Below are positions 17,219-26,023 of a stretch of 47,804 nt of DNA, one piece after another. The stretch lies in the NCBI GenBank assembly GCA_964549765.1, contig CAZJWR010000025.1, positions 1 through 47,804 of the forward strand, in the 5' to 3' direction. This DNA is from CAZJWR01 sp964549765. Lineage in GTDB: Bacteria; Zixibacteria; MSB-5A5; GN15; JAAZOE01. A model generated the notes under the pieces. The model worked only from the letters and a program-made list of their open reading frames with translations, was not told the origin of the DNA and searched no databases. The number at the start of each line of letters is the position of its first letter. The stretch's first letter is position 1. Position numbers and translations under genes: made by a program.

Positions 17219-18403
17219 ATGACGCTTGATGGTGTTATGGAACAATTGCGGGTCATAGACGAGCATATCGGAAAAGTAACCGACTGGCTCGAGGCCACGG
17301 CTCGATCCGCCGAGTCATCTGCCATCGTCTATCACGGTGACTGCGACGGCGTCGTCAGCGGGGCGCTGTTCGATTATATCTTCCGCGAGGCAATGCACAA
17401 ATCGGATATTCATCATATCGCCGTCCGCACCGAACAATATGATTTCGCGCACGTGCTCGAGCAACTCGAGCGGCTCCGCCCGGATATCACCGTCTTTCTC
17501 GATCTGTCGATCCAGAACCATCCCGATAAACTGGAACGCTTCGCCGAGTTGACTCAACACGGTGTGTTGATCTACGATCATCACAGCCAGCAGAACGACC
17601 GTGTGCCCGAAAACACGCTGTATCTCAATCCCAGCATCACTCCCGACGGCTATGATGAGAATGCGCCGCCGCCGTGCTATTTTGCCGCCAAGTTGGCCGA
17701 GGCGCGCTGCAAGCAGGATTTCGACTGGGTGGCGGCGGTTGGGTTGATCGGGGAATCGGCGGTCGACCGATATATCGAATTGTTCGCCAAGGTATCGCGA
17801 CAGTTTCCCGAGTTGTGTCCGGCCGGGGAAATCCATGGAGCGTCGCAAGTGCAGCGGTCGAAGCTGCGCACCATCAGTTATGCTATCGGCAGCGCCTTCT
17901 GGGGACCGCCGGGCAAATACGAACAGACGGCATTCGATGTTCTGACGGGGATGATCACCCGCTACTCGCCGAAATCGTTTTTCGATTTGGATAATTCGGC
18001 CGCCGCGCGGATTCTGGAATTAGAACAGACGGTGCGACGCGAAATCGGCCGCACGTTTCACGAAGCGCTGGTCAATTCCTATTACGCTGCAACGACGTCC
18101 CTGCGGTATGCCGAGGTATCGTCGGACTATCGTATCGGCGGCGTGATCGCCACGCGGATGGCGCGCAAGTTTCGCGATGACCTGATCGTAACCGGCCAGC
18201 CGTGCGGCGACCGGTATGTAATCGAAGCCCGACGCGGATCGAATCGAACGGAGAACATGGCGGATCTTTTGGCGCGGGCGTCGCACGACCTGCATCCGTT
18301 CAGCACCGGCGGCCATCCTGCGGCCGCCGGTGCGACCTTGCCTCTGGAGTCGTCATCGGGATTCTTCCTGGCTCTGGAGTCGGCGATCACGCATCAGAGT
18401 TAA
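17219..18403 (+). CDS. DHH/DHHA1-family phosphoesterase (RecJ-like)
   Basis: 394 residues. Motif I is YHGDCDGVVSG (Asp41, Asp43), motif II LDLSIQNH (Asp95), motif III DHH at 120-122, and the C-terminal DHHA1 domain has GGHPAAAGATL near 366. These are the metal-binding and nucleotide-binding features of manganese-dependent DHH phosphoesterases. The HxDCDG form of motif I looks closer to archaeal RecJ-like proteins than to bacterial NrnA, so single-strand exonuclease or nanoRNase activity is plausible; the substrate is not certain. There is no ribosome binding site before the ATG at 17219 or before the next in-frame ATG at 17237. The promoter position suggests leaderless expression. Confidence 0.87.
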   Translation: MTLDGVMEQLRVIDEHIGKVTDWLEATARSAESSAIVYHGDCDGVVSGALFDYIFREAMHKSDIHHIAVRTEQYDFAHVLEQLERLRPDITVFLDLSIQNHPDKLERFAELTQHGVLIYDHHSQQNDRVPENTLYLNPSITPDGYDENAPPPCYFAAKLAEARCKQDFDWVAAVGLIGESAVDRYIELFAKVSRQFPELCPAGEIHGASQVQRSKLRTISYAIGSAFWGPPGKYEQTAFDVLTGMITRYSPKSFFDLDNSAAARILELEQTVRREIGRTFHEALVNSYYAATTSLRYAEVSSDYRIGGVIATRMARKFRDDLIVTGQPCGDRYVIEARRGSNRTENMADLLARASHDLHPFSTGGHPAAAGATLPLESSSGFFLALESAITHQS

Positions 18404-18575
18404 GACGTTGGTTAATTGCTGATTACGCATTTCGGCTTTCTCTTTCGCTTTCCCGGAACATCGATCATAAAATTGGGGTTATGTACTTCGTCTGCGGCGA
18501 TTGAAGAATTGTATGGATCGTAGAGCAGAATCGCCCATGATTGAAAGTGGAACGGATAATGAGAGGAGTGAGGTC

Positions 18576-19433
18576 ATGAATAAATCGGATATCATCGTGG
18601 TGAGCGGGGCGACCGGGCAGCAGGGTGGCGCGGTCGCGCGGGAATTGCTGGCAAAAGGCTACAAAGTTAGAGCCGTCACGCGTCATCCCGACGGCGACAA
18701 GGCAAAAGAACTGGCCAAACTGGGAGCCTGGGTGGTCAAAGCCGACTATGATGATGCCGCCTCGATGGAAAAAGCCATGCAGGGTGCATGGGGCATATAC
18801 GCCGTCCAGAATACCTGGGAGGCGGGGGTCGAAAAAGAAGAAGAGCAGGGCAAGCGGACGGCGGAGATCGCCAAGAAGGCAGGCATAAAGCATTATGTCT
18901 ACGCGTCGGTCGGTTCTGCGCACCGTAAGACGGGGATTCCGCATTTCGACAACAAATTCCGGGTGGAAGAAAAGGTCCGCTCACTCGGTTTTCCATCGTA
19001 CACAATTATCAGGCCGGTGTTTTTCATGGAGAACATGGCGTCGCCGTGGTTCAAGCCCGCTATCGATCAGGGAAATATCATGGTCGCCCTCAAGCCGGAC
19101 ACCAAACTCCAGATGATCGCGGTGGCCGATCTCGGTAAGTACGGGCTGTGGGCGTTCGAGAATCATGAAAAGTTGAACGGCCGCGCCATTGACATCGCGG
19201 GCGACAACCTGACCATGCCGGAAACGGCCGAGGCGATAAGTTCTGCTTCGGGGAGGCAGATTGGCTTTGTCCCGATACCGATCGAAGAAATCCGCAAGAT
19301 GAGCGAAGATTATGCGCTCATGCTGGAATGGTTCGACCGGGTCGGATACGATGCCGATATCGATGCCATGTCAAAAGAATCCGGGATCAAACCGACGCGG
19401 TTTGCCGATTGGGCGGTGAAAGTAAAGTGGTAA
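18576..19433 (+). CDS. NmrA-like NAD(P)-binding protein
   Basis: 285 residues. The N-terminal Rossmann motif GATGQQGGAVARELL is followed by the NmrA pattern VRAVTRHPDGDKAKEL, then KHYVYASVGSAHR and YTIIRPVFFMENM. NmrA-like proteins are atypical short-chain dehydrogenases; many sense NAD(P) or act as NAD(P)H:quinone or furanone reductases, and the usual catalytic YxxxK is not evident here. I start at the ATG at 18576 because GAGGAG lies upstream and the Rossmann motif begins at once; an in-frame ATG at 18501 adds 25 unconserved residues. It stands alone, convergent with nfu. Confidence 0.88.
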   Translation: MNKSDIIVVSGATGQQGGAVARELLAKGYKVRAVTRHPDGDKAKELAKLGAWVVKADYDDAASMEKAMQGAWGIYAVQNTWEAGVEKEEEQGKRTAEIAKKAGIKHYVYASVGSAHRKTGIPHFDNKFRVEEKVRSLGFPSYTIIRPVFFMENMASPWFKPAIDQGNIMVALKPDTKLQMIAVADLGKYGLWAFENHEKLNGRAIDIAGDNLTMPETAEAISSASGRQIGFVPIPIEEIRKMSEDYALMLEWFDRVGYDADIDAMSKESGIKPTRFADWAVKVKW

Positions 19434-19511
19434 ATTACTAGCCTCGGATACATCACGAAGCGCTGACCACGTCGCTTCGCAAGAGATTATTTTTCTGCCC
19501 GGTTTACACAA

Positions 19512-19538
19512 ACGGCCGCGACTTTTGATCACGGCCGT
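19512..19538. terminator. Hairpin between convergent genes (possible terminator)
   Basis: ACGGCCG (19512-19518) pairs with CGGCCGT (19532-19538) around a 13-nt loop in the 140-bp gap between the NmrA-like and nfu stops. No clear T-tract follows on either strand. Confidence 0.35.
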
Positions 19539-19573
19539 CTCATTCTGAATCAGCGCCTCAGCGGAATTCGAAA

Positions 19574-20170
19574 TCACTGATAATACGGATCGACGCCGGC
19601 GGAATGATCGGTGACGTCGACAATCTCGGTCACCTCGGGAACCCGTGATTTGAGAATTTGCTCGATGCCGTTCTTCAACGTATACGAGGCCGCCGCACAC
19701 CCCTGGCAACCGCCGCTCATGCTCAGGAACACCGTCGTTCCCTGAAGGTCGATCAGTTCGACGCTGCCGCCGTGCATGCCCAGCCCCGGGTTGAGTTCAT
19801 CGTCGATGACCTGCTGGATCTTCTCGCGCAGCCCTTCGACGGCCGGCTGTTTTTCCCTTATATCGGCCGCGATCAGGGTCCCGCCTTCGTTCATGGTGTC
19901 GCGGATGGCGATCCCGACCTTACGCGCCAAGTCGCCCCACTCCTCTTTGGACTTTTTGGCGACAGTGATCGTTCCGCCGGAAATCATCACCTGGCTGACG
20001 CCCTTGATGGCAAACATCGCTTCCAGAAGCGGCGACCCCTCGGCCATATCCTTGCCGGTGCAGTTGACCACGCCTTCGTACACGGGCTGATTGATCATGA
20101 ATTTGCAGATGTTCGGATCCATCTGCGGCTCCGCCATGATCTTTATCTCTCTGGTTTTTTCCTTCGCCAT
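19574..20170 (-). CDS. Nfu-type iron-sulfur cluster scaffold/carrier
   Basis: 198 residues with two domains. Residues 15-105 are the Nfu N-terminal domain (VYEGVVNCTGKDMAEGSPLLEAMFAIKGVSQVMISGG). Residues 112-185 are the NifU C-terminal domain with MHGGSVELIDL and the cluster-binding C155-x2-C158 in GGCQGCAAASYTLKNG. Nfu proteins receive [4Fe-4S] clusters and pass them to client enzymes. It lies 16 bp downstream of the Mrp-DUF971 gene on the same strand, so the pair is very likely one operon for Fe-S delivery. AAGG upstream of the ATG at 20170 supports the start. Confidence 0.93.
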   Translation of the reverse strand: MAKEKTREIKIMAEPQMDPNICKFMINQPVYEGVVNCTGKDMAEGSPLLEAMFAIKGVSQVMISGGTITVAKKSKEEWGDLARKVGIAIRDTMNEGGTLIAADIREKQPAVEGLREKIQQVIDDELNPGLGMHGGSVELIDLQGTTVFLSMSGGCQGCAAASYTLKNGIEQILKSRVPEVTEIVDVTDHSAGVDPYYQ

Positions 20171-20186
20171 ACCAAACTACCTTATG

Positions 20187-21332
20187 CTAAACATTGAATG
20201 ATTTACCGGCCGTGTCCTCTTGTTTCTCCGCAAGCGCCCGTAGCCGGTCGAATTTATAAATCCCGGTGTTGTGGCCGTCCGAGAACGTAATCGTGATCGC
20301 ATACCGGCCGACCTTGTCCAGTCCGCTGATCTTGATACCCAGCGGCACCTGTTTGGGGTCCAGGGTACGCTGCCCGGTATCCTCGTTGACACACAGCGCA
20401 CACGGGCAATTCATCCGGAGGTTGTACGGGGAAATGGTGCCGGTGAATCCGTCCGGCCATGCCACCGCCAAGTTGCCGTCGGCGGCGATCTCAATCGAGG
20501 TCGGTTCGTCGGATCCGGCCGCGACTTTCTGCACGATCGATTTGAATCGCACCGCCATATCGATAAAGGCCTTGCCCGCCGGCGAATCAGCGGTTTTTTC
20601 CAGGAGCGGCACGCCGTCGTCGCCGGACGCCATCAATTCGGGATCGATGGGGATGCCGCCGAGAAATTCGACGCCGACCGCCTTGGCCAGTTTCTCCCCG
20701 CCACCTTCCTTGAAGATGGGCGTATTTTGGCCGCAATGGGGGCAGATAAACCCACTCATATTCTCGATAATACCCAAGATCGGCACATTGACGTGGCGGA
20801 ACATCTGGAGTCCCTTGTTGGCCACACCCAGCGCCACCTGCTGCGGCGTCGTGACGATTATGGCGCCGGTCAATGAGGCCTGCTGGGCCAGCGTGATCTG
20901 CACATCGCCCGATCCGGGCGGCAGATCGATCAGGAGATAATCCAACTCGCCCCACAACACATTGTCGAGGAACTGCTGGACCATCTTCGACGCCATCGGG
21001 CCTCGCCAGATCACCGGCTGATCCTCGGACATGAGCAGTCCGATTGACATGAACACCAGCCCGTATTTTTCCAGCGGCACCAAAAAATCGCCTTTTACTT
21101 GCGGCTGCTGCGATCCCACGCCAAGCAGTCCCGGCTGGCTGGGACCGTAAATATCGGCGTCCAGCAGACCAACCTTGGCGCCGGTGTTGCGCAGGGCGAC
21201 GGCGAAATTGGTCGCGACCGTCGATTTGCCGACGCCGCCCTTACCGCTGCCAACGGCTATAATATGCTTTACCCGCGCCAGGCCGCGCGGCGTCTCTAGC
21301 CGCAGTTGATTAAAAGCTTTATTTTCCGCCAT
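20187..21332 (-). CDS. Mrp/NBP35-type Fe-S carrier ATPase fused to DUF971
   Basis: 381 residues. The deviant Walker A GKGGVGKST (30-38), DADIYGPSQP and DYLLIDLPPGSGD place it in the Mrp/ApbC P-loop family. CPHC (C197, C200) is the cysteine pair that binds a bridging cluster at the dimer interface. From about residue 280 there is a DUF971 domain (VAWPDGFTGTISPYNLR, then CPCALC and GRYAITITFSDGHNTGIY). The N-terminal MIP18-type domain seen in many Mrp proteins is absent. Mrp-DUF971 fusions are also known in plastid HCF101, which has the extra N-terminal domain. It probably assembles or transfers [4Fe-4S] clusters together with the Nfu protein encoded just downstream. Confidence 0.94.
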   Translation of the reverse strand: MAENKAFNQLRLETPRGLARVKHIIAVGSGKGGVGKSTVATNFAVALRNTGAKVGLLDADIYGPSQPGLLGVGSQQPQVKGDFLVPLEKYGLVFMSIGLLMSEDQPVIWRGPMASKMVQQFLDNVLWGELDYLLIDLPPGSGDVQITLAQQASLTGAIIVTTPQQVALGVANKGLQMFRHVNVPILGIIENMSGFICPHCGQNTPIFKEGGGEKLAKAVGVEFLGGIPIDPELMASGDDGVPLLEKTADSPAGKAFIDMAVRFKSIVQKVAAGSDEPTSIEIAADGNLAVAWPDGFTGTISPYNLRMNCPCALCVNEDTGQRTLDPKQVPLGIKISGLDKVGRYAITITFSDGHNTGIYKFDRLRALAEKQEDTAGKSFNV

Positions 21333-21447
21333 AACGATCCTCGATTCACTTTTTCGATCTATGTAGATTCACTTCCACGATGTTTCGACTCCGGGATACA
21401 TACACAACAATCGCTTCCGACGCAAGCCCCGGAGGCAATTATTTTCC

Positions 21448-21453
21448 ATTATA
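21448..21453 (-). promoter_or_regulatory. Candidate -10 box for the mrp-nfu operon
   Basis: TATAAT on the minus strand, about 115 bp before the mrp ATG. The region 17 bp further upstream (ATCGGT) is a poor -35 match, so the call is tentative. Confidence 0.3.
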
Positions 21454-21520
21454 TATAACAGACCATCTCAACCGATGTTCATAGGTATTTCTAAGGCGGG
21501 AGTCTTGCTGCGATGCCACA

Positions 21521-22339
21521 TCAACCCAAGGCGACATCGAGGATCATCATTACCGTGAAGCCAAGGACGGCTCCGATGGTGGCGATATCGGAATGTCCGC
21601 CGGTTTGCGATTCGGGGATCAGCTCCTCGACCACGACAAAGATCATCGCCCCGGCCGCAAACGCCAGCGCATAGGGCAAAATCGGTCGCGCCAGTATCAC
21701 CAGAGCCGCTCCCAAGACACCGGCGATCGGTTCCACCACACCCGACAATTGCCCGTACCAGAAGGCCTTGAGACGTGAGATTTTTTCGCGCCGAAGAGGC
21801 ATCGATACCGCCAAACCCTCGGGAAAATTTTGAATACCGATCCCGATCGCCAGCGCCACGGCTCCGGCGAGGTCGGCCGACGGTAACCCGGCGGCGACGG
21901 CCCCGAACGCCACGCCCACGGCGAGACCTTCGGGAATATTATGCAGGGTGATCGCCAGAACCAGCAGGACGCTGCGATGCCAACTGGTGTGGATGCCTTC
22001 GGCGGACTCCATGGGAGCGTTTAGGTGCAAATGGGGCAGGACGAAATCAAGAATTCGCAGAAAGGCGGCTCCGAGCACAAATCCGACGGCGGCGGGAACC
22101 CAGGCCGGGAGCGGTCCGCCTTCAGACATCTCTATAGCGGGCGCCAGAAGCGACCAGAAACTGGCGGCGATCATGACGCCGGCGGCGAATCCCAGCATGT
22201 TGTCCATTAATTTCCGCCCCGGATGTTTGGCGAGAAAAACTCCGGCGGCGCCCAGCGCCGTCAGCGCCCAGGTGAACAGAGTCGCAAAAAGCGCCTGAAC
22301 GACCGGGTTGAGATTTTTGAACCAGGTGATTAGATCCAT
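21521..22339 (-). CDS. ZIP-family divalent metal transporter
   Basis: 272 residues with about eight hydrophobic segments. TM4 carries HNIPEGLAVG (H133, N134, E137) and TM5 carries QNFPEGLAV (Q170, N171, E174), the paired metal-binding signatures of ZIP proteins; VVVEELIPES follows in a later helix. HLHLN (104-108) in the loop after TM3 is a short histidine metal site. The protein imports Zn2+ or similar divalent ions (Fe2+, Mn2+) into the cytoplasm; Gln at the first TM5 position, where many homologues have His, may affect selectivity. No metal regulator is adjacent. Confidence 0.93.
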   Translation of the reverse strand: MDLITWFKNLNPVVQALFATLFTWALTALGAAGVFLAKHPGRKLMDNMLGFAAGVMIAASFWSLLAPAIEMSEGGPLPAWVPAAVGFVLGAAFLRILDFVLPHLHLNAPMESAEGIHTSWHRSVLLVLAITLHNIPEGLAVGVAFGAVAAGLPSADLAGAVALAIGIGIQNFPEGLAVSMPLRREKISRLKAFWYGQLSGVVEPIAGVLGAALVILARPILPYALAFAAGAMIFVVVEELIPESQTGGHSDIATIGAVLGFTVMMILDVALG

Positions 22340-22483
22340 TGACGGAGTCCCCTCGCTTCAGGTGATCTTCTCCGTTCAAAATACGGCCGACGCCATATTA
22401 GCGAAAGCTTTTCTTTTCACGGAATGAGGTCGAGGAATAGGCGCGACTCATGGAGATGCCGCACGCGACATTCGGCGTTCGAG

Positions 22484-25075
22484 CTACTTGATGATGATGA
22501 TTTTGCCGATCTGCTCGCCCATGTCGGAATCGACCGTCCAGAGATAGATGCCGGTGACGATGGCCTGGGTGTTTTTGCTGATCAGGTCCCATTCATCGTG
22601 CTGCGCGGCCGGGCCACCCTGGGGGAAGTAATGGTCGATCTGTTTGACCAGGTCGCCGCTGAGGGTGAATATCCGAATGGTGCAGACGTTGGGCAGATTA
22701 GCGAAATTAATCCGGCGTGCCCAGTCGGCAGCCCGGGTGCGGTCGCGGTTCTCGTAGCCGTCGCGGGCGTACCCGGCGTTGATGCGATACGGATTGGGGT
22801 AGACGATGACGCGCATGGCGTTTTCCTCGACCGATTCGGTCGACGGGAGCGGGTATTCCCGCACCATGTTCACCAGCGGCGATGATTCCAGGGAGCCGAG
22901 CATCGATCCCGATGACCCGAAATCGTAGGTGGTCACGGTAAAGTAATAGGGCTGCGAGGGATTGAGATTGTCGATCGTGTATTCGTATTCGTAATACCGC
23001 ATATATCCGTCCTCGGTGGTGTCGGCCGGGTCAAACTTGGAAGCCTTGGGATACACCTTGTGGATTTTGCGGGGGTTGTTCAGATCCGACTCGTTCCATC
23101 CTTCGGGTCCGAAGAAATAGTAATCCCGGGTGGTCGGGTCGATGATGAACTTGTATGGCGTATCGTGCGCCATGGGATCGAAATCGTCTCCATAGCGGCG
23201 ACGCAGGCTGTCGATGGTCACCGGCACGCCGACCTGGCTCCAGGTCAGGATAGAATCGCGATAATAGCTGCTCGGCAGTTCGGCAAAATGATAAATGATG
23301 TAATCTTCGATATCATAGGACGCCAGCATCACGAAATCGGACTGCCGGTCGTTTTCGGCGAAATAGACGTGATAACCCTCGAAATCTTTCACACCGGAGA
23401 AGACGTCGCGGGCGTTTTCCGCGTCCTGGCCATTCCAGCGAATCGTCACCTGTCCGAAACCGGGGATGGTCTTGATTTTGGGCGGAGGAGGAGGAGTGGC
23501 GCCGACAAAATCGGGGACGCCGTCACCGCCATAATACACCGGAAACGAATCGATATGAACGCTGTCGGCCGGACCGCTGCTGTCCGGATTGAACAGGGTC
23601 GTATCGGTCCAGATATAGCTCCAGCAGAATTTTCCGGAATCGCCGTCGCCGTCGGTGTCGACTCCGGGATTGTCAAAAATCCAACTGGCCCAGCGGGCGT
23701 TGGTGCCCAAATCGGCGAAATTGAGTTTGTTGTAATATACCGACGGATTGAGGGGATCAAAATAATTCTGATAATCATCGGGATTGACGTGAAAGCTGTC
23801 GCCGGCGACGTAAGCCAGGGTTATCGGTAGGGAATCGCCCGGCTGGACGTCGAACGGGCCGAACGAAAGCAGGTACCGGGTGTCATACCCGTCGGCAAAA
23901 TCGGCGGCGCGATCCGGGTCGGGCGGCGGCAGATATCCCTGCCCGGTATGTGATACCGCGCTGAAAAACTGGTCGTAATCGAATTCGGGATGGGACAGGA
24001 CATAATATTTGTTCTTGTCGCCGGTGGGCGTGCCCAGTTGACTGCCGAAGGATCGGAACGGGTCCTCGTCGGTTCCGGCCTTGCGCGGGCCGAAATCAAG
24101 CGCCGGATCGCTGTTGGAGATCCACCAATTGAAACTGTATTGTAAATCGGGGTTGGGCGTGCGCAGGACCCGCACGCCGGTCACCGCGACCGGCGACGTG
24201 TGCGCCCATTCGTGGTCGATCGGGTCGCCGTCGTTGTCGGCTATCCAGGCGATATTTACGGTATCTTCATCGATGCAGAATTCCTCGGGCGTCGCCACCG
24301 TGCGGCGGAAGCCGCACACGTCATCCCGGAACCCGTTCGATTCGATCGACTTGTGATAAGCGACGCCGTCGACATAGATGCCCAGATATAAATCCTTGAT
24401 GGGAAACGAGCCGATATTGGTGATGCTGTAGTCGAAAATGACAAAATCCTCGGTATACTCGAAACTCCACGCATAAGAGCTTTGCCGGATGGACAAATTC
24501 AACGGGATATGCGGGCGGTTGTCAAAGGGGTCCTCCCCGCCGGTAATCCCCACGTCGGTGTTCGTATCGGTGTAGGTGCAAATAAAATCCTGCTCGGAAA
24601 CGGCGTCGGGACTATAATCCGGTTTGGACCGCAAAGTGCTGCGCGAAATGAAGTCTCCGGCGGGGCCCGATCCCGGAGTCATCTCATGCATGCCAAACCA
24701 GCCGTCGGCGGCAACCGTCACCAGCGTATCGGAACCGACCACTGCGCCCGCCCAGAGAGCGCCCTGGAACAGATATTCGATATTGGAATTGATCGGGTAT
24801 TCGCAGGACAGGGCCAGTTCGCCGTCGATGAAGACCGACCCGAGCGTTCCCGTGCCGAAGGTTCCCTTGTTGGTAATGGTCAGGGCCATCTTGCCGGTTT
24901 TGTGGACTCTCATCTGATAATTCGGAGAGCCGTTGACCGGTTTGGCCAGTCGATGGACGGCGTCGGTGGCGGAGTCGCCGAAGAGGGCTACCGCTGATGA
25001 TATCCGGGGGACAGCCAGAATTGATATGATCAGCAGCAGGCAGCAGAGCGCAGAATGTTTTCTCAGTCCGATCAT
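22484..25075 (-). CDS. Large secreted beta-rich protein with FlgD/T9SS-like C-terminal domain
   Basis: 863 residues. A signal peptide (LCCLLLIISILAVPRISSA) begins at the ATG at 25075; an in-frame extension to 25255 runs through a repeat element and is not credible. The body is beta-rich, with aromatic and Asp-rich segments and no recognised enzyme motif. Around residue 550 a proline run and FGQVTIRWNGQDAEN look like a fibronectin-III start. The C-terminus has VIVYPNPYRINAGY, CTIRIFTLSGDLVKQID and GIYLWTVDSD..QIGKIIIIK, which match FlgD-Ig / type-A sorting-like domains. Such domains direct secretion and surface attachment by the type IX system in Bacteroidetes; whether this organism has that system cannot be seen here. 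Confidence 0.82.
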   Translation of the reverse strand: MIGLRKHSALCCLLLIISILAVPRISSAVALFGDSATDAVHRLAKPVNGSPNYQMRVHKTGKMALTITNKGTFGTGTLGSVFIDGELALSCEYPINSNIEYLFQGALWAGAVVGSDTLVTVAADGWFGMHEMTPGSGPAGDFISRSTLRSKPDYSPDAVSEQDFICTYTDTNTDVGITGGEDPFDNRPHIPLNLSIRQSSYAWSFEYTEDFVIFDYSITNIGSFPIKDLYLGIYVDGVAYHKSIESNGFRDDVCGFRRTVATPEEFCIDEDTVNIAWIADNDGDPIDHEWAHTSPVAVTGVRVLRTPNPDLQYSFNWWISNSDPALDFGPRKAGTDEDPFRSFGSQLGTPTGDKNKYYVLSHPEFDYDQFFSAVSHTGQGYLPPPDPDRAADFADGYDTRYLLSFGPFDVQPGDSLPITLAYVAGDSFHVNPDDYQNYFDPLNPSVYYNKLNFADLGTNARWASWIFDNPGVDTDGDGDSGKFCWSYIWTDTTLFNPDSSGPADSVHIDSFPVYYGGDGVPDFVGATPPPPPKIKTIPGFGQVTIRWNGQDAENARDVFSGVKDFEGYHVYFAENDRQSDFVMLASYDIEDYIIYHFAELPSSYYRDSILTWSQVGVPVTIDSLRRRYGDDFDPMAHDTPYKFIIDPTTRDYYFFGPEGWNESDLNNPRKIHKVYPKASKFDPADTTEDGYMRYYEYEYTIDNLNPSQPYYFTVTTYDFGSSGSMLGSLESSPLVNMVREYPLPSTESVEENAMRVIVYPNPYRINAGYARDGYENRDRTRAADWARRINFANLPNVCTIRIFTLSGDLVKQIDHYFPQGGPAAQHDEWDLISKNTQAIVTGIYLWTVDSDMGEQIGKIIIIK

Positions 25076-25196
25076 GGTTGGAAATATAGTGTGTGCGGTC
25101 AGGCCTTGCAAGCCCCGGCGCGCAAATTTCCGATTGTTTCGGCGTTTTGGGGGCTCAAAACCGACGGTGTCCGCCCGACCGCCGCGTGGCGCGGAC

Positions 25197-25255
25197 GTCA
25201 TGGATTGCTTCGTCGCGGCCGACCTTTGCGGGCCGGCCGCTCCACGAAATGACAC
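25197..25255. repeat. REP-like palindromic unit
   Basis: Arms GCGGCCGACC and GGCCGGCCGC (25215-25224 and 25231-25240, one mismatch) around a 6-nt loop. On the minus strand the flanks read GTGTCATTTCGTGGAGC and GCGACGAAGCAATCC, close to the widespread GTCATTGCGAGGAGC / GCGACGAAGCAATC intergenic repeat known from many bacteria. Confidence 0.6.
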
Positions 25256-25298
25256 GGTCTATTATTGATTACGGATGGCGCGCCATGTTTTGATGATC

Positions 25299-25341
25299 GG
25301 TGGCCCATCCGATGATCCCGTTCGGCGCGGCGAATGGGATC
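25299..25341 (-). repeat. Hairpin repeat related to the GGCCACC family (degenerate)
   Basis: An 11-bp arm pair GATCCCGTTCG / CGAATGGGATC (25314-25324 and 25331-25341, one wobble). On the minus strand it is followed after a short gap by GGGCCACC. The gap makes it looser than the other copies. Confidence 0.4.
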
Positions 25342-25460
25342 GAGGGTGGGTTCCCGCTTTCTTCAGGTGGGCCGCCTGCTCCGCGCAACGACATGGGCTG
25401 ATTTTCATGCTGGCGCACGAGGACATACGCCAGCCACAAAATCGCATTTTGCATATAATG

Positions 25461-25487
25461 AAAAAAGCCGCCCGGAAGGCGGCTTTT
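25461..25487 (-). terminator. Intrinsic terminator of the ffh-rplS operon
   Basis: Perfect 10-bp stem AAAAGCCGCC / GGCGGCTTTT (25463-25472 and 25478-25487) with a 5-nt loop. On the minus strand it ends in six T residues, 24 bp past the rplS stop: a classic rho-independent terminator. Confidence 0.88.
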
Positions 25488-25510
25488 CGTGAATGCCATA
25501 TCGAATACAT

Positions 25511-26008
25511 CTATTCCGGTTTTTCGGCCTTCTTTTCTGTGGGCTGTTCGGCGTCGGTGGATTCTGGAGTGTCGGCGGCCTCTTCAGATTTGGCCGCTTT
25601 GGCTTCTTTCACCTTGCCGGATGTGACTGCCTGTGTATCGCTCTCACCGTTCGCAGTCGCGCCGGCGATTTCAAGTTTGCGTTTGATCCGGGCCGATTTG
25701 CCGGTCAGGCCGCGCAGATAATACAGCTTGGCCCGTTTGACGTCGCCAGCCATGGTCTTCTCTATCCGCGCGATATTCGGCGAATGAAGCGGAAACACAC
25801 GTTCAACGCCGACACCCGCCGATATCTTGCGCACCGTAAAGGTGGCGCCGACGCCGGCTCCGCGACGGCTGATGACCGTCCCCTGGAACACCTGGATGCG
25901 TTCCTTGTCGCCTTCCTTGATCCGGTAATGCACCCGCACGGTGTCGCCGGATCGGAATGGGGGTATGTTCTTTTTGTACTGGCTTTCCAGTTGGGCGATT
26001 CTTTTCAT
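25511..26008 (-). CDS. rplS: 50S ribosomal protein L19 with acidic/lysine C-terminal tail
   Basis: 165 residues. The first 115 or so are standard L19: PPFRSGDTVRVHYRIKEGDKERIQVFQGTVISRRGAG, VERVFPLHSPNIARIE and RAKLYYLRGLTGKSARIK. L19 sits at the 30S-50S interface. Bacterial L19 usually ends near residue 115; here about 50 extra residues rich in Ala, Lys, Glu and Thr follow, with no predicted fold. The tail is in frame up to the operon terminator, so it is not an annotation artefact. Last gene of ffh-rpsP-khpA-rimM-trmD-rplS. Confidence 0.96.
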   Translation of the reverse strand: MKRIAQLESQYKKNIPPFRSGDTVRVHYRIKEGDKERIQVFQGTVISRRGAGVGATFTVRKISAGVGVERVFPLHSPNIARIEKTMAGDVKRAKLYYLRGLTGKSARIKRKLEIAGATANGESDTQAVTSGKVKEAKAAKSEEAADTPESTDAEQPTEKKAEKPE

Positions 26009-26023
26009 AAGAATCCCTCCCTT

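Larger units (their letters stand above)
25076..25510. other. Gene-free stretch with palindromic repeats
   Basis: 435 bp without a credible gene. It holds a REP-like unit (25197-25255), a second hairpin unit (25299-25341), a degenerate partial copy near 25376-25395 and the rplS terminator (25461-25487). Antisense translations across it are repeat artefacts. Confidence 0.65.

Noticed and set aside
25262..25510. Overlapping minus-strand frames of 76-82 residues upstream of the large secreted protein
   Set aside because: They translate palindromic repeats and the rplS terminator hairpin.
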